Source: Chromera velia (Eukaryota > Sar > Chromeraceae). From it: DNA of 64,000 nucleotides. Below, piece after piece: positions 39,001 to 49,297 of this stretch. Made by a program: the position numbers and the translations under genes. The notes beneath the pieces were generated by a model. It was given only the letters and a program-made list of their open reading frames with translations, searched no databases and was not told the origin of the DNA. The stretch is taken from NCBI GenBank assembly GCA_018398765.1, contig JAHBMJ010000299.1, positions 32,501 through 96,500 on the forward strand. Reading direction: 5' to 3'. Position 1 is the first letter of the stretch, and the number at the start of each line of letters is the position of its first letter.

Positions 39001-39068
39001 TCGTCTTTGAGCAGAGACACATCCAGTTCCTCGCTAATAAGGCCAGGCAGCAACAGCAAGAAGTGTAG
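28088..39068 (+). CDS. RBM25: RBM25-type splicing factor (RRM plus PWI domain)
   Basis: RBM25 is a U1-snRNP-associated regulator of 5' splice-site choice in the nucleus. I join 23 exons, all in phase, into 1011 residues: 28088-28244, 28455-28495, 28841-29203, 29414-29566, 29818-29880, 30151-30646, 30785-30945, 31130-31183, 31452-31580, 31961-32349, 32600-32650, 33091-33153, 34152-34222, 34618-34693, 35262-35394, 35695-35817, 36550-36614, 36852-36917, 37413-37460, 37765-37825, 38174-38234, 38502-38548, 38904-39068. The N-terminus is Pro/Met/Gly-rich. The RRM (about residues 165-240) has RNP2 TVFVGKL and RNP1-like KAMAFGFCEF. The middle is rich in R/E/D/K and predicted coiled coil. The C-terminal PWI domain (about 920-1005) has KKVRPWMIKKVVEFLG and LDEDAEAFIVKLWRMIVFEQ. 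Exon 30785-30945 is the least typical. One N lies in an intron at 31191. AATAAA occurs at about 39296, some 230 bases past the stop. Confidence 0.92.
33367..33699 (-). CDS. Nested antisense reading frame in an RBM25 intron, unknown
   Basis: Inside the plus-strand intron 33154-34151, the minus strand carries about 110 open codons. Its middle (SLRTYSLQPGRHKVIIERYT, then FCFISNVDEKAEVYIHASGR) looks like real protein with alternating beta-strand pattern, unlike the low-complexity frames elsewhere. The upstream end runs into the 80-base tandem repeat. I do not recognise the family. It could be a nested gene exon, a stray duplicated exon or a pseudogene fragment; there is no clear promoter, start or partner exon. 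Confidence 0.3.
   Translation of the reverse strand: MGGCMDGRFDTRTDRVSNLAKDVSIDLQERSLRTYSLQPGRHKVIIERYTGNENRFCFISNVDEKAEVYIHASGRADAMLLRDSRFCGQPTPLSTYPTHSSLFSYRTVSI
33641..33854 (+). repeat. 80-base tandem repeat, about 2.7 copies
   Basis: Units begin GCTAGATTCGAAACACGGTC at 33641, 33721 and 33801, an exact 80-base period. The third copy is cut short at about 33854. Copies are nearly identical by eye, so the expansion is recent or kept uniform. It lies in an RBM25 intron next to the antisense frame. Confidence 0.93.
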
Positions 39069-40731
39069 TAGAGGGAGGGAGATGGCAAGATGGGGCAAGG
39101 GGTGAATGAGCGGATCCAGGAGGGGGGATAAAAGGGGGGGGAGACGGGGGAAGGGGAAGGAAGAAGAAAGGATTCGGGAGGGGGCCTGTGACGAAGGGAA
39201 GTTTTCTCTTTCGTTCGATTTCTTTGTCCATTTTCTTTTCTTCTGAATTCGTCGTGGCGATACCTACCAGAGCAATCGTCTGGGGAAGAAGCAAAAATAA
39301 ATAAAGAAATCGAGAGGTGCAAGTCAAATGACCGACTAGAAAAAAAAGTGCGGGGATGATGGTGTGGAGAGGAGGTGGTCTCCTCTCCCTTCCTTTCTTT
39401 CCTCTTCTTTCCGCTGCTCGCAGCCATGCAGAGTGACTCACTGCACGTACCAGACTCTCATGACAGGAGAGCGACGTGAACCTGGACAGGAGACGACTCC
39501 AGTTTCTTCTCTCATGCAGTAGGCCTCTCCATCCGGCCACTCGCCCTCCCTCTCTATCTATCTTCTTTCACTCTCAGACAAGCACATTTACTGTGAATCT
39601 ATCGAGACGGGCATTCACGCAAAAGAGACGAAGCCCCAAAGAACCTTCGCACCCTTTCTTCTCCCCGTTGCTCTCCATCTCACCACATATGGCTGCTCTC
39701 CCCTTTTGTCTGTATTTGTGAACTGCACTTATTTTGCATTCTTCCAGCCGTCACACAAAGAAAGGGGCTCCAAAGGGGGGTGTTATACGGAAGGGACAGG
39801 CACAAGCACATGTAGCTTTCCAGGGGGTAGGGGAGGAGAAGTCTTGACTGAGCTTTCTCTGGGTCTGCAGGCGGTGCAGAAGGGATGCTCTGTATGAGGA
39901 CGGCATGAAAGAGGATTGCAGGAGCCCGGTACGGAGGGACCTGGGCACTCACTCACAGATACCCCTCTGTCGAGGTTGGTTTTTGATCTAGATTTCTTCT
40001 TCCTCGGTGGGCGTGAATGCCTGAAGCTGCCTTCCGTCCATTGAAACCATTGCCTGATCTTGCGTGCATGTAGGCATGCATATAATGCATGTATATGATC
40101 ACACATAGCGGCCCGGTCGCTCTCTCAAGAAAATAAAGGACACATGCATGTGGGAACTTGAAGGTCTCTGCATGTATGCAGCAACGTACGCTTTGTGACT
40201 GACTGACACAGTGACACTGACTGTACTAGTGACTGTATCTACAATTAATGTGATCGTTAAGTCACCTTTTTAAGTGAAATGCATTGAATGGAAAACGCGA
40301 TGCGAAACGTCATAATTAGAGAGACACTAACTATTTTTATTATCTTTGCGCTGGTTTTTGCGATGCTAGTGGCGACGATCTAGGCGAAGACTTTTCAGGA
40401 TGATAATTATGATGAGTATTTTCAACTGGTTATTCCAACTGGTAGTATCTTCACTGACTATTTTTTTTTATTTTTTACTTTTAAGCTCTTAGCACAACTT
40501 TATGACTATAGCTTCAAGTTTATTAGCATGCTGCTTTATTATTTAAACTTGAACTAGTATGAAGTTACTATAGACTATACTGTTAGTTTATGCCCAGTCT
40601 ATGGAAAGTTTTTTTTTTAATTATCGTTCAATAAACTGTAGCTTTAGGAGTTGAATCTGAGCTGATTTAGCAGCTACCCTATATGAATGTTGTATAAATA
40701 TGTTTTAAACTAGATTTTAAATAATTAATCA
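39069..40731. other. Intergenic region downstream of RBM25 with AT-rich island
   Basis: The first part is the 3' flank of RBM25, with AATAAA motifs at 39296-39305. Positions 40061-40092 and 40143-40180 carry ATGCAT-type palindromes. From about 40.2 kb on the DNA is an AT-rich island with no coding signal. Confidence 0.5.
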
Positions 40732-40830
40732 TCATCATCATCATCATACGCCATCGCCATATCGGCCCATAATAGGCGTCTAGCGTTCGGCAAGTCACAA
40801 TATGCAAGGCAGATTATTAAAGATAGACCC
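40732..40830 (-). repeat. Dispersed repeat with (ATG)n tail, copy 2
   Basis: This is the inverse of the block at about 6890-6992. Reading the minus strand gives CTGCCTTG, then AACGCTAGACGCCTATT, a GATGGCG-like stretch and a (ATG)n tail. It sits in an AT-rich island, as copy 1 does. A (CATT)n array lies just to the right at about 40880-40900. Confidence 0.4.
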
Positions 40831-41452
40831 TCACTCGGCAACATTTGGTAACTAGCTTCACTCTAGCAAAGCCAACTTCATTCATTCATTCATTCATTCA
40901 ATTCTATTCCTTCAATTAATACTTTCTTCTAGACATTTTTAAACTAGTTTTTGAAAAAAAAAAAATCTTACAGCTGTCTAGCTAAAAATTTTGAAGTTAA
41001 AAGTCTCAGAATTAAAATATTAATATAGTTTTTTATATATAATGAGCGTGAGTCATCTCTGAAATAGAGTGTTTGAAGTGCATGCTTGATTATAAGCTAG
41101 GTTTGAAGTTAATTTGTATTGCCGTATGAGCAATTTAGATCAATTTAGCATTGTCTCATCCATTGTCTCACAAAATGCTCGTTTTAACGATTCCATGCAT
41201 GTACAAAGTTTCTTTATGCAAGCAAAATGGCGTAGCGTAAAAAGGGAATTCTGGAATAGGACCCGGACATTCCCGGGCCCAGCTTAAACTTATGTGTTTG
41301 TCCAGGGTTCTGTTGTGAGAAGTACGATTCCCACCCGTTTTGCCTCATGCCCTTCTACGGTTCTTGACGATTTTTCTTTCTTCCCATCTCTTTTCGTGCG
41401 GGGTCGTCTATGTGTGTACTTCAAAAGCCTTCGGCGCTTGATTTGGTACCAC
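40831..41452. other. AT-rich flank and 3' flank of the NADAR-like gene
   Basis: AT-rich to about 41.2 kb, then ordinary sequence leading to the stop codon of the minus-strand gene. I see no further gene. Confidence 0.5.
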
Positions 41453-42373
41453 TCACTGTGGCTTCAGTTGGCAGGGAGGCGTTGTGGATTTTGCGTCCCT
41501 CATGATGCCTGTGAGAATGTGGCTCAGTCTTCTCTTTTGCTTTCGCTTGTCTTCTGGAAGTCCCATTTCAAAATCTCCATCAACCGCCTTGAAATCTCCG
41601 TTCATGAAAGGGGCTTCAAGCTCCCCCAACTTCCCGCCAAGGCCCCAGTTCCCCCCCTCGACGTCGAATGCATCCACCTCCTCAATTTGCTCAATGCCGC
41701 AATTGCAAAGAGTTTCAAATTTGCTTTTGTATTCTTCGACTGTGAGTAGCTTCTCCTTAACAATGGGTGCGAGGAAACTCTGACTGTGAAGTTCCCACTT
41801 CTCCTGCGATTTATTTTCCTTCATGACCTCATAGAACTCCCTTCCCCGTGCTTTCGCGGCCTTGGGGTCGATGTATTTGCCAGCAGAAGGATCAGCTGTC
41901 GGGTCCATGCCCTCCACAGCATCTTTGAAGGTCGCCAGATCATTGGTGTAGAAGGCCTTTGCAAGGAGAAACGCATGCTCTGCTGTGGGCAATTTTGCCG
42001 TTGTCCTTTCTTTTGTTACGTATTCCTTCAAGCTGTCATTGCACTGGTCACTCTGGTCAGTGGTGAGGCCTAGAACTTTGCAGAGGTTGGAAATGTCGAT
42101 TTCAATTCCCCCCTCCACCTTCGCCATATTGGAGAGAAAACCTGACCATGGGTTCTCGAAGTTGAAAAACCAAAATTGGTGAGTGTCGGTGTTGATGCAG
42201 AAGCCCTTCTTTTTTTTCTCTTGATCCGTTTGGAAGTTGCACCCCTTGAGTTGGCACTGTCCAGCCTCCTGCTTCCCCAAAAAAGAAGAAGCAAGAGAGC
42301 CCTTGAGCGAATGGCGAATGGCAGAGACTCCTGCGAGGGAGAGCAGGATGGAGGAAGCGAGGAAGTTTACCAT
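41453..42373 (-). CDS. Secreted NADAR-like (DUF1768/YbiA-type) domain protein, intronless
   Basis: A single open frame of 306 codons starts at ATG 42373 (MVNFLASSILLSLAGVSA), a clear signal peptide. An earlier in-frame start would need a non-ATG codon. The domain resembles NADAR proteins: FWFFNFENPWSGFLSNMAKV matches the family's F-x(n)-PxSNFY region, then LPTAEHAFLLAKAF matches (S/T)xEHxFQAxKA with the conserved Glu-His pair, followed by DPKAAKARGREFYEVM, matching the Ax-x-GR and W-x-x-VM region. NADAR enzymes cleave N-glycosidic bonds, as in YbiA acting on riboflavin intermediates and NADAR antitoxins removing ADP-ribose from DNA guanine. A secreted, intronless form between intron-rich genes is unusual. 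Domain assignment is by motif recall only, and the substrate is unknown. It is divergent from the SREK1-like gene. Confidence 0.65.
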   Translation of the reverse strand: MVNFLASSILLSLAGVSAIRHSLKGSLASSFLGKQEAGQCQLKGCNFQTDQEKKKKGFCINTDTHQFWFFNFENPWSGFLSNMAKVEGGIEIDISNLCKVLGLTTDQSDQCNDSLKEYVTKERTTAKLPTAEHAFLLAKAFYTNDLATFKDAVEGMDPTADPSAGKYIDPKAAKARGREFYEVMKENKSQEKWELHSQSFLAPIVKEKLLTVEEYKSKFETLCNCGIEQIEEVDAFDVEGGNWGLGGKLGELEAPFMNGDFKAVDGDFEMGLPEDKRKQKRRLSHILTGIMRDAKSTTPPCQLKPQ

Positions 42374-43012
42374 TTTGTGCAAATCACTGCTGCCGGTTTG
42401 TCTGTAATCGTTTGCTCAGCGAAGATTTCCTCTGTCAAGTGCAATACATGTAAGCACAGGGAAGTATAGGCAGTTTCGATACCACTTTGCAAGATTTTGC
42501 AAGCAGCAGAGCGCCTAGCTGTTAATTCTGCAGTTCCGGCCGAGAGGCCCGAGAGACTGCATGCATGCATGTGCAAAAAAAAAAACAAAAAAAGGGAAAA
42601 GGCCGGTGCAAAAAATGCATGCATGCATATTTGGTCATGCATGCAGTCAAAAGAGGGGGCGCGCGGAATGCGCGGAGCCCATGCTGTATAGCGCGCGGGG
42701 CCGCCCGCGGAGGCCGGCGGCGCCCCCGCGGCAGCGGCGGCCAAGCCCTGAGACGCTATATATAGCCAGCTACAGAGCCGCTCGCTCCGCTCGCAACTCC
42801 AAAGGCCCCGGCCGGAGGGCATGAATGAATTACAGCTCCGCCCTCCGTGGGGCCATTGATGCATCGGTGTGGAACCCAGGCAGGGGCCGCTCCGTCAAGT
42901 TCTGAGGGCATGCCGGGGCCTGTGTGCGCGCGCGAGCGTCGCCTATAGGAAGGGGAAGGGGAAGGAGTCGCGGGTGATTAAGTGCCCCCCGGGCGGAGAG
43001 CTCCGTGCGAAC
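42374..43012. promoter_or_regulatory. Divergent GC-rich promoter region with TGCATGC clusters
   Basis: This 639-base region separates the secreted NADAR-like gene (left, minus) from the SR-protein gene (right, plus). TGCATGCATGC stacks lie at 42559-42573, 42616-42629 and 42636-42645. A GC-rich stretch at 42655-42745 is followed by TATATATA near 42757. A short element, CTCCGCCCTCCG-GGGGCCAT, at about 42837 recurs at about 43032 inside the first SR-protein exon. Regulatory function is inference. Confidence 0.45.
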
Positions 43013-46000
43013 ATGTTTCAAGCAAGCCTCGCTCCGCCCTCCGGGGCCATCGAAATGATTGGAAATGCTGTGAGTGTCCAGCCGACGTCAAAAACTGGAT
43101 TCTCGTTCTGGAAAAAACAAGTCAAGCGGTAGGCTGGTAGTAGCCTCGTCAGCTCTGTGGACCCACCGTTCATTTCTTTCTCAACTCATGGTCCTGTAAT
43201 TTGTGTGTTCATCAGTTTTTTGTGACAAGCTTGGTGTCCAGAGACGTATTCCAGGATTTTCGCAGAATGGCACAGCGTGTGCTGTACCTTGTCGATCTAC
43301 CCTCCGATGTGAAGGAAGAGGCAGTTCGGGTTTTTTGCCGCAGAGTATGTGACCCTGTGTCTATCGTCATCAGAAGGTCAGCTTCTCTCTACGAGACGCA
43401 AGGCCACGTGTGTTCTCTTCTCTTCTTTTCCCTCAAGTGCTCAATTTCCCTTCGTCGTTTCTCTCTCTGGTCCCACGTTTCTCTGAATCAGTTTTTCTGT
43501 CATGTTCAGTTTCAAAACCCGAAGATAGAAAGGTAGAAACCCTTCCCCATGCTGTGCAGGTGCGAGGAGTCCCAGACAGCCGCTGCCCGCGTGGAATTCC
43601 CCACGACTTCAGATGCCGAGATGGCAGGGAACACGCTGTCTGGAATGACCTGCAGCGGGGAGGTCGTTGAGTTCTCTGTAGAACCCCACCCTCTATTTCT
43701 GCAACCCTCCCCGAGTCCCTCCCCACCTTCTGCCGCCACAGAGAAAAACGAAGAGAACGAAGGGGCAGCGAAGGTTGAAACAGAAACCAAGGAAAGGGAG
43801 GGTGAAGATGTTGAAATGAAGGATCAGACAGATGAAGGTTCCAGACACGAGGGGCATGCCTTGGCCTCTCATTCCGCCCCTCCTCCGGCCCTTGAGTCCT
43901 CTGATTCCACTGCAGAAGGACAAGGGCAAACACATGAGGAAAGCGGGAAGGATGAGTCTGCCGCCGGGGCCCCCGAGGAGAGCGACAAAGACACAGGGGC
44001 CCCGGCCGTCTCGGGGACCGATGCAGCGTCACCTGCTGCGAATGAGGACCGGGTCCCTGCAGTGGCTTCTGGGGCTCCTCTGTTGGCCAGCACCAGTATC
44101 CCTATCACTCCTTCTCTCCCATTCGGTATGACAGGAGGGCCGACGCCAGTTCTGCCTGCCAACGCGGCAGCGGCAGCTCTAAGTGCCGGTGCCGGTACAG
44201 GTGCGGTGGGTGGTCTGGGTGTTCTGCCGTCTTTGACTGCGGCGAATGTGAATGCGAATGTGACCCAGACCCTCCAGGCCATCCAGGCCATCCAGAATCT
44301 GGGCAGGCTGGAGACCTCAACCCAGAAAGAGGGTGAGACGCTGGAAGAACAGGTCGCTCGCACGGTGCACGTCGGAAATGTAGATGCGCAGGTGAGTGGG
44401 AAAGAAACAGCGAGAAAAAAACTCATACGTGAAACGTATGGGAGGAAAACAGAGGGGTCTGAAGACATGGTGGAAGCTGGCGGGATGGATGATTTTAAAG
44501 AGGACTGGATGATTTATTGAAAAGGCAAAAAAAGAAACACCTGTGACCCAACCTTCTTGCTGTTCCCCACTTTCAATTTGGACCTGTTTACAGGAAAGAA
44601 ACAAAAAAACTTCATGCAGTCTGAAAACCCGCACGCCCTTTCCCCATTTTGCAGACGACGGAGCAGGAACTGAGGGCGATCTTCTCTGCGGTGAGCACTC
44701 GCAAATTCTGTTCTGGGAGGACCGGCCAGGACAAAAATAGGCAGCTGGTGCAGGACAAGCTGGAAGAGAGTGAAATAAGTTGGAGAAGGAGAGGAGGGAA
44801 TCGATCAAGAGGAGAGAAAGAGGGTGGAACTTCCGTGACCCTTTATGTCCTTTGAAAAGCTGCCTGAAAAAGCATCACCATACATTTGTCGACGGATGGG
44901 GGAGAACGCGACGCAGATCATTATTTTGTTCGGCATTTTTTTTTTTTTGACATGCAGCAAGTGCTCGTTCGACCGGGCTCAAGAAAGCATGTGGCCGCAC
45001 GCTTCTTTCCTTCCCTCTGGACTGCTTGACTGCTTGCAGGTCGGGACGATCACCGCCCTGAAGATCGCTGGACAGGCCGACAAGTCGACCAAATTTGCCT
45101 TCATCGAGTTTGAGAACCAACAACTGGCCCTCACTGTCAGTTTATCTTGTTCTCTGTTCGTTTCGCTTTTTTGTCGCACCTCCTAGAGTCTTCGGGGAGA
45201 CTCTAGAGTGAAGCTGCTATTGATGCTGGACCGCACAAACAGAACGATAGTCGGTGCGCTGTGCATTTCCTCTGCCAAGCTAAAGTCTCCCGTTAGCATG
45301 AATTCGCTTCTGTTCAAAGCCAACATTCGATTCATGCGTCTTCCTCTCCTTGCTGCTTTTGCTGTCTCTTTCTGCTGCTACTGCTGCTGCTGCTGCAGGC
45401 CCACGCCCTCTCGGGAGCTGTGCCTCTGCACGGACGGACCATCAAGTGCGTTTTGTAATTGTGCGCAGGTACCCTCTCAGTAGTCTCGTTTCTTCACTGT
45501 CGACAGTGCTCGTCCGGCTCCTTCCCCGTCTTTTTCCTCTCGTCGCCATTCCTTTCTCCTCAGTCCTGCGATAGCGTGTCTCGACTGGGTCCACGTCTTC
45601 GGGACGGAGGTGTCCCGGCACTTACCTTTCTGCCAAATGACGTGAGCAAGACTAGAGGTCATTTGTCTCATAACAACGAACATTAGAAGAATTGTTCTGT
45701 CCTTCGACAGTTCTTTCATTGACTGAACGAACGAACAAAACAATCAAGAACTTTGCTACATGCAGGGTGAATCATGCAAAGGGTACGGTGTTCCCACGCT
45801 CCACTGCAAGCCCCGCCGCCAATGCACAGCAGCAGCAGCTCCTCTCCGTCCTCCAAGCTCAGCTCCAGTCGCAGCTGCAACAGCAGGTGCTCCTTCTCCA
45901 GCAGCAGCAGAGACAGCAGCAGTTACAGGCCCAGAGCATGATGCAGATGCAGAACCTACAGGTGCAGCAGGCGGCGGCGGCAAGCCCAGGGGCAGGACAG

Positions 46001-47562
46001 GCGGCAGCGAGCAGCAGCAGCGTCCAGCAAAGCCCTACGACTGATGTGCAGATGAAAGACGCACGTCAGTTGCAGTAACTTTGGTGGCAGTCTGCGTTTG
46101 GAAGGAGTGGAAGGGATTGGGTGTCCGGGGTCTGATGTTGTTGAGAAAAGACATTTGGCACTCTTGACTTTCATCATGCCCTTTTGTTGGTTATGGGAAG
46201 AATGAACCGGTGCTGATGTGGAAACAATGACTGACAGCTAGAGTCAAAAACAACAGATTGGGGAACAAAACAGTAAAACAAAAATGAAGACGCTTGACAT
46301 TAGAATTTCTGTACAGGTGTATGAGGAGTCCCGTTTTTGCCACACAATCACTTTCTTCGTGCAGCTTTTTTGTCTGATGGTGTCAGTCTTTTCGTTTCAT
46401 CTGTCACGTGCAGCTGTCGAGAACGGGAAGGAGAGTGGGGAGTCGGGCACAAGAGACAAAGCTGGAGAGAAAGATAGGAGCCCTCCTGCAGATGATAAGA
46501 GAAGGCAGAAAAGAGGCGACAGAACTCGGAGAGACGTGTCTCCTTCTTCGTCTCCATCCGTCTCCTCGAGAGGAAGGTCTGTCTCATCTCGGTCGCGTTC
46601 CCGCTCTCGCTCTCGGGGAAGACGGGCGCCCCTGGGTAGAAGTGAGAGCAGGAGCTGGAGCAGAAGTCCCCCGAGACGAGGACGGCGCGACGACAGGGAT
46701 GACAGCCGGTCTCCGCCTCCTCCCAGTAGGAGACGTGCGAGGTCTCCCACTCCTCCCCCGAGGTCAGTCAGGAGCCGCTCCCTGCTTTCTACTCCCTACA
46801 CTGCGGGGGGCACGCGTCACCGCTTGCAACCTCAAAAAAGTCATACGTGTGTCCTTTGATGCATTTTGGCTCGTCGAATGCATGTGAAGGTTCATGCTGG
46901 GTTTATCTGGATGCTCAGTGACCAGACGTAAAGAGACGCGCTGTCCTTCCTGTGTTTCGTTTTCTACATTCGCATGCAGGCGGCGACGTCGTTCACCCAC
47001 GCCCCCGAGGTATAGAGACAGGCGCCGCCGCACTCCATCCCCCGCCTACAGAAGGAGGAGGAGGAGCCCGTCGCCCCTCTACCGGAGGGACTACAGAGAC
47101 AATTGGGGGGGCAGGAGGGATGGGTGGGAGCGGGAGAGGGACAGACGAGATAGGAGGGACAGGAGCTTGGGGAGGAGAGAAAGAGACTGGGGGGGGAGGG
47201 GGGACAGAAGAGGGGAAGACAGGGAGAGGGAGAGGGGGTCCCCTCTGCGTCCAGACCGCCCGAGAGGTCGTCTTTCTCCTCCTTCCGCTGAGAAAGACAG
47301 GCGCTCCCCCACCGCACGGCGTGAGGACCGTAAAAGAGGCAGAGGAGGGGAAGAGGGAGACGAGAGAACTGTGTCCAACCGCAGATCTCAGTCGCCTTCG
47401 CGAGCTCCCTCTTCCCCCGCGCTAAAGAGTGAGGGGGGGCCGGTGAGAACGGAAAACGAAAAAGGAGCTTCAAAGAGTTCGGGGGGGCAGGAAGAGGAAG
47501 AGATGCCACCCGTTGCGGGAGACCAGCGTGACAACACCAACACCAACGAAGAAATGGAATGA
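43013..47562 (+). CDS. SREK1/SRSF11-like SR splicing protein
   Basis: Nine exons join in phase to 830 residues: 43013-43128, 43242-43376, 43560-44391, 44655-44690, 45040-45135, 45399-45445, 45766-46064, 46414-46762 and 46980-47562. A first RRM-like domain (RVLYLVDLPSDVKEEAVRVF onward) starts near residue 55. A long acidic and Ala/Pro-rich linker follows. The second RRM (about residues 355-430) reads RTVHVGNVDAQTTEQELRAI, then TKFAFIEFENQQLAL and IKVNHAKG, very close in layout to the RRM of SREK1 and SRSF11. Next come a Gln-rich stretch near residues 450-500 and a strong Arg-Ser domain (SRSRSRSRGR, RRRRSPSPLYRR). The likely role is regulation of splice-site choice in the nucleus. The start ATG is upheld by the in-phase join of exons 1 and 2, though a start at 43267 is possible. 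AATAAA lies at about 48209. Confidence 0.85.
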
Positions 47563-49297
47563 CCTTCGTTGAGAGAACAGTTTGGTGCATAGGCATCAAA
47601 GACGTCTTCAGAGGACGCTCTTCGGAGCATCAAATTCAATAACAATTAGACTGATCCAGGAAGGGGACGTACGGGAGAATCTGTTTGAAGGCCGGAGTAG
47701 CAAAAGCGCGCCAGGCCGTGCAACAAGTTTGCTTTGGAGGATCAAGTGCATGTTTACAGTGACGTCGCCCAGTTGAAGAAGGGAAGGGAAACTCGGTGTA
47801 CAGCGGGGGCTTTTGTGGATTTTGTCTAGCTGCCTCTATGTATCGTCATGCAGTGGTGGGACTTTTGAATTGACGCGCCATGCGACTCGTGTCGTGAAAG
47901 CGTCTTCATTTTCGTTTGGGAGCCCGTTTTCTGCAGTCTCAGCTTACGTGCCGTCGGTCGACGTGCTGAAAGCAACAGATTCAAAGGATGACCCCACCCC
48001 ATGCATTGCACGAATGCTTTCTCGACTTCTGCCATTCGATCAGGTGGATCCGAAACGTTCTAGGAAGCGTTCCAAGTTCCAAGGCGAACACACGAATCTA
48101 GACACGAATTCAGGGGGGCTTGACTGTTTCACACCCAGTCCTGGGCCCTGCTTCGTTCCAATTTGGCAATTTGTTCATCGGCGGCGGCGCCTTATACATG
48201 TTTCATTGAATAAACGGGCGGCTTTGAAAAACAGAGAGAATTAAGAATATATATGGAATTGTCGAAAACGCTAGCGAAAACGTTAATATAATTTTAAATT
48301 TTTAATTTATTGTTTTTAAATTATCACGATTTTTGTTATATGATTGGTCTAGTGATTTGTCATTAAATCAAACATTTTATCGAGCATTTTTAATTAAATT
48401 TAATATATAGAGTGTTTTTTATATGTAGAGTTTTTATATTTTAGGATGTTTAGAGCTAGGTTGATCGAGAGTGTGATAGTGATAGCATATCATAGCATAG
48501 CATTAATGTTCCGAATTTTTCCTGCGGCCGGAGGGCGGCTTGTACTAGAATACTTAGTACTGGAGTTGTATACCATAGTAATTTTCTAGAGTGATTTTAC
48601 GATTTGATTGGTGCCCTAATAGAGGACTGTCACCATCACAGTTTAACCAGAAGTCGCCTCCGCGAGCAGTAAAAGTATGCCCCATCGCTGAGGCTTCACT
48701 GCAGCTTCAGACCGCACCCCGTGGCCTGTCTAGGGCTAGGCCTGGGGCTTCTCCCAGACCGTCAACGACCAACATTCTCTGTTCCTACTAGACTAAGCTC
48801 TGTTCACTTTGCATGTTTTGAATGGGTTGCAGTTTAAGCTAGAGTTCAAGTGACGTAAAAAAAAAGTTATACGGAACAATATATCATAAAATAATCATTA
48901 AAACTATAATCATAAAACAAATTGATATTAATTTTTTTTTTTTACTGTTTTTACTAAAAAACATTTTTTACTATATTAATGTATGTTTGCATTAAAAGAT
49001 ATATTTACAAACATGCTTTAGCAGCTATAGCGGCTAGGACATATCATGCCACAACGCGTTGGCATGAAGAAACCTTGAAAAGTGAACGAACAAACCAAGT
49101 CCGGTCGGAATGCTCTAAGTGCTTTTCACAACATGATTCAACATCCTTGCCGGCCCTCCAATCAAAGTTTCGGAATCAACAAGCCAGTCTTCTCCCATGA
49201 ACTTTCGTGTCCGATTCTCTGTGAGGCGGGTATGCTGTCACGGTATTAAATGCAGCAAAGAGACTCCAAGTTTGTCGTTGATTCATCAGCCTTTCGT
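47563..49297. other. 3' flank and AT-rich intergenic region
   Basis: 47.56-48.24 kb is probable 3' flank of the SR-protein gene, with AATAAA near 48209. 48.24-49.0 kb is an AT-rich island interrupted by a GC-rich patch at about 48520-48540 and a normal-composition block at 48.6-48.8 kb. I see no gene. Confidence 0.5.

Noticed and set aside
43549-44468. Long minus-strand frames opposite the SR-protein linker
   Set aside because: They are shadows of a GC-rich coding exon whose plus frame joins its neighbours in phase and holds the RRM.
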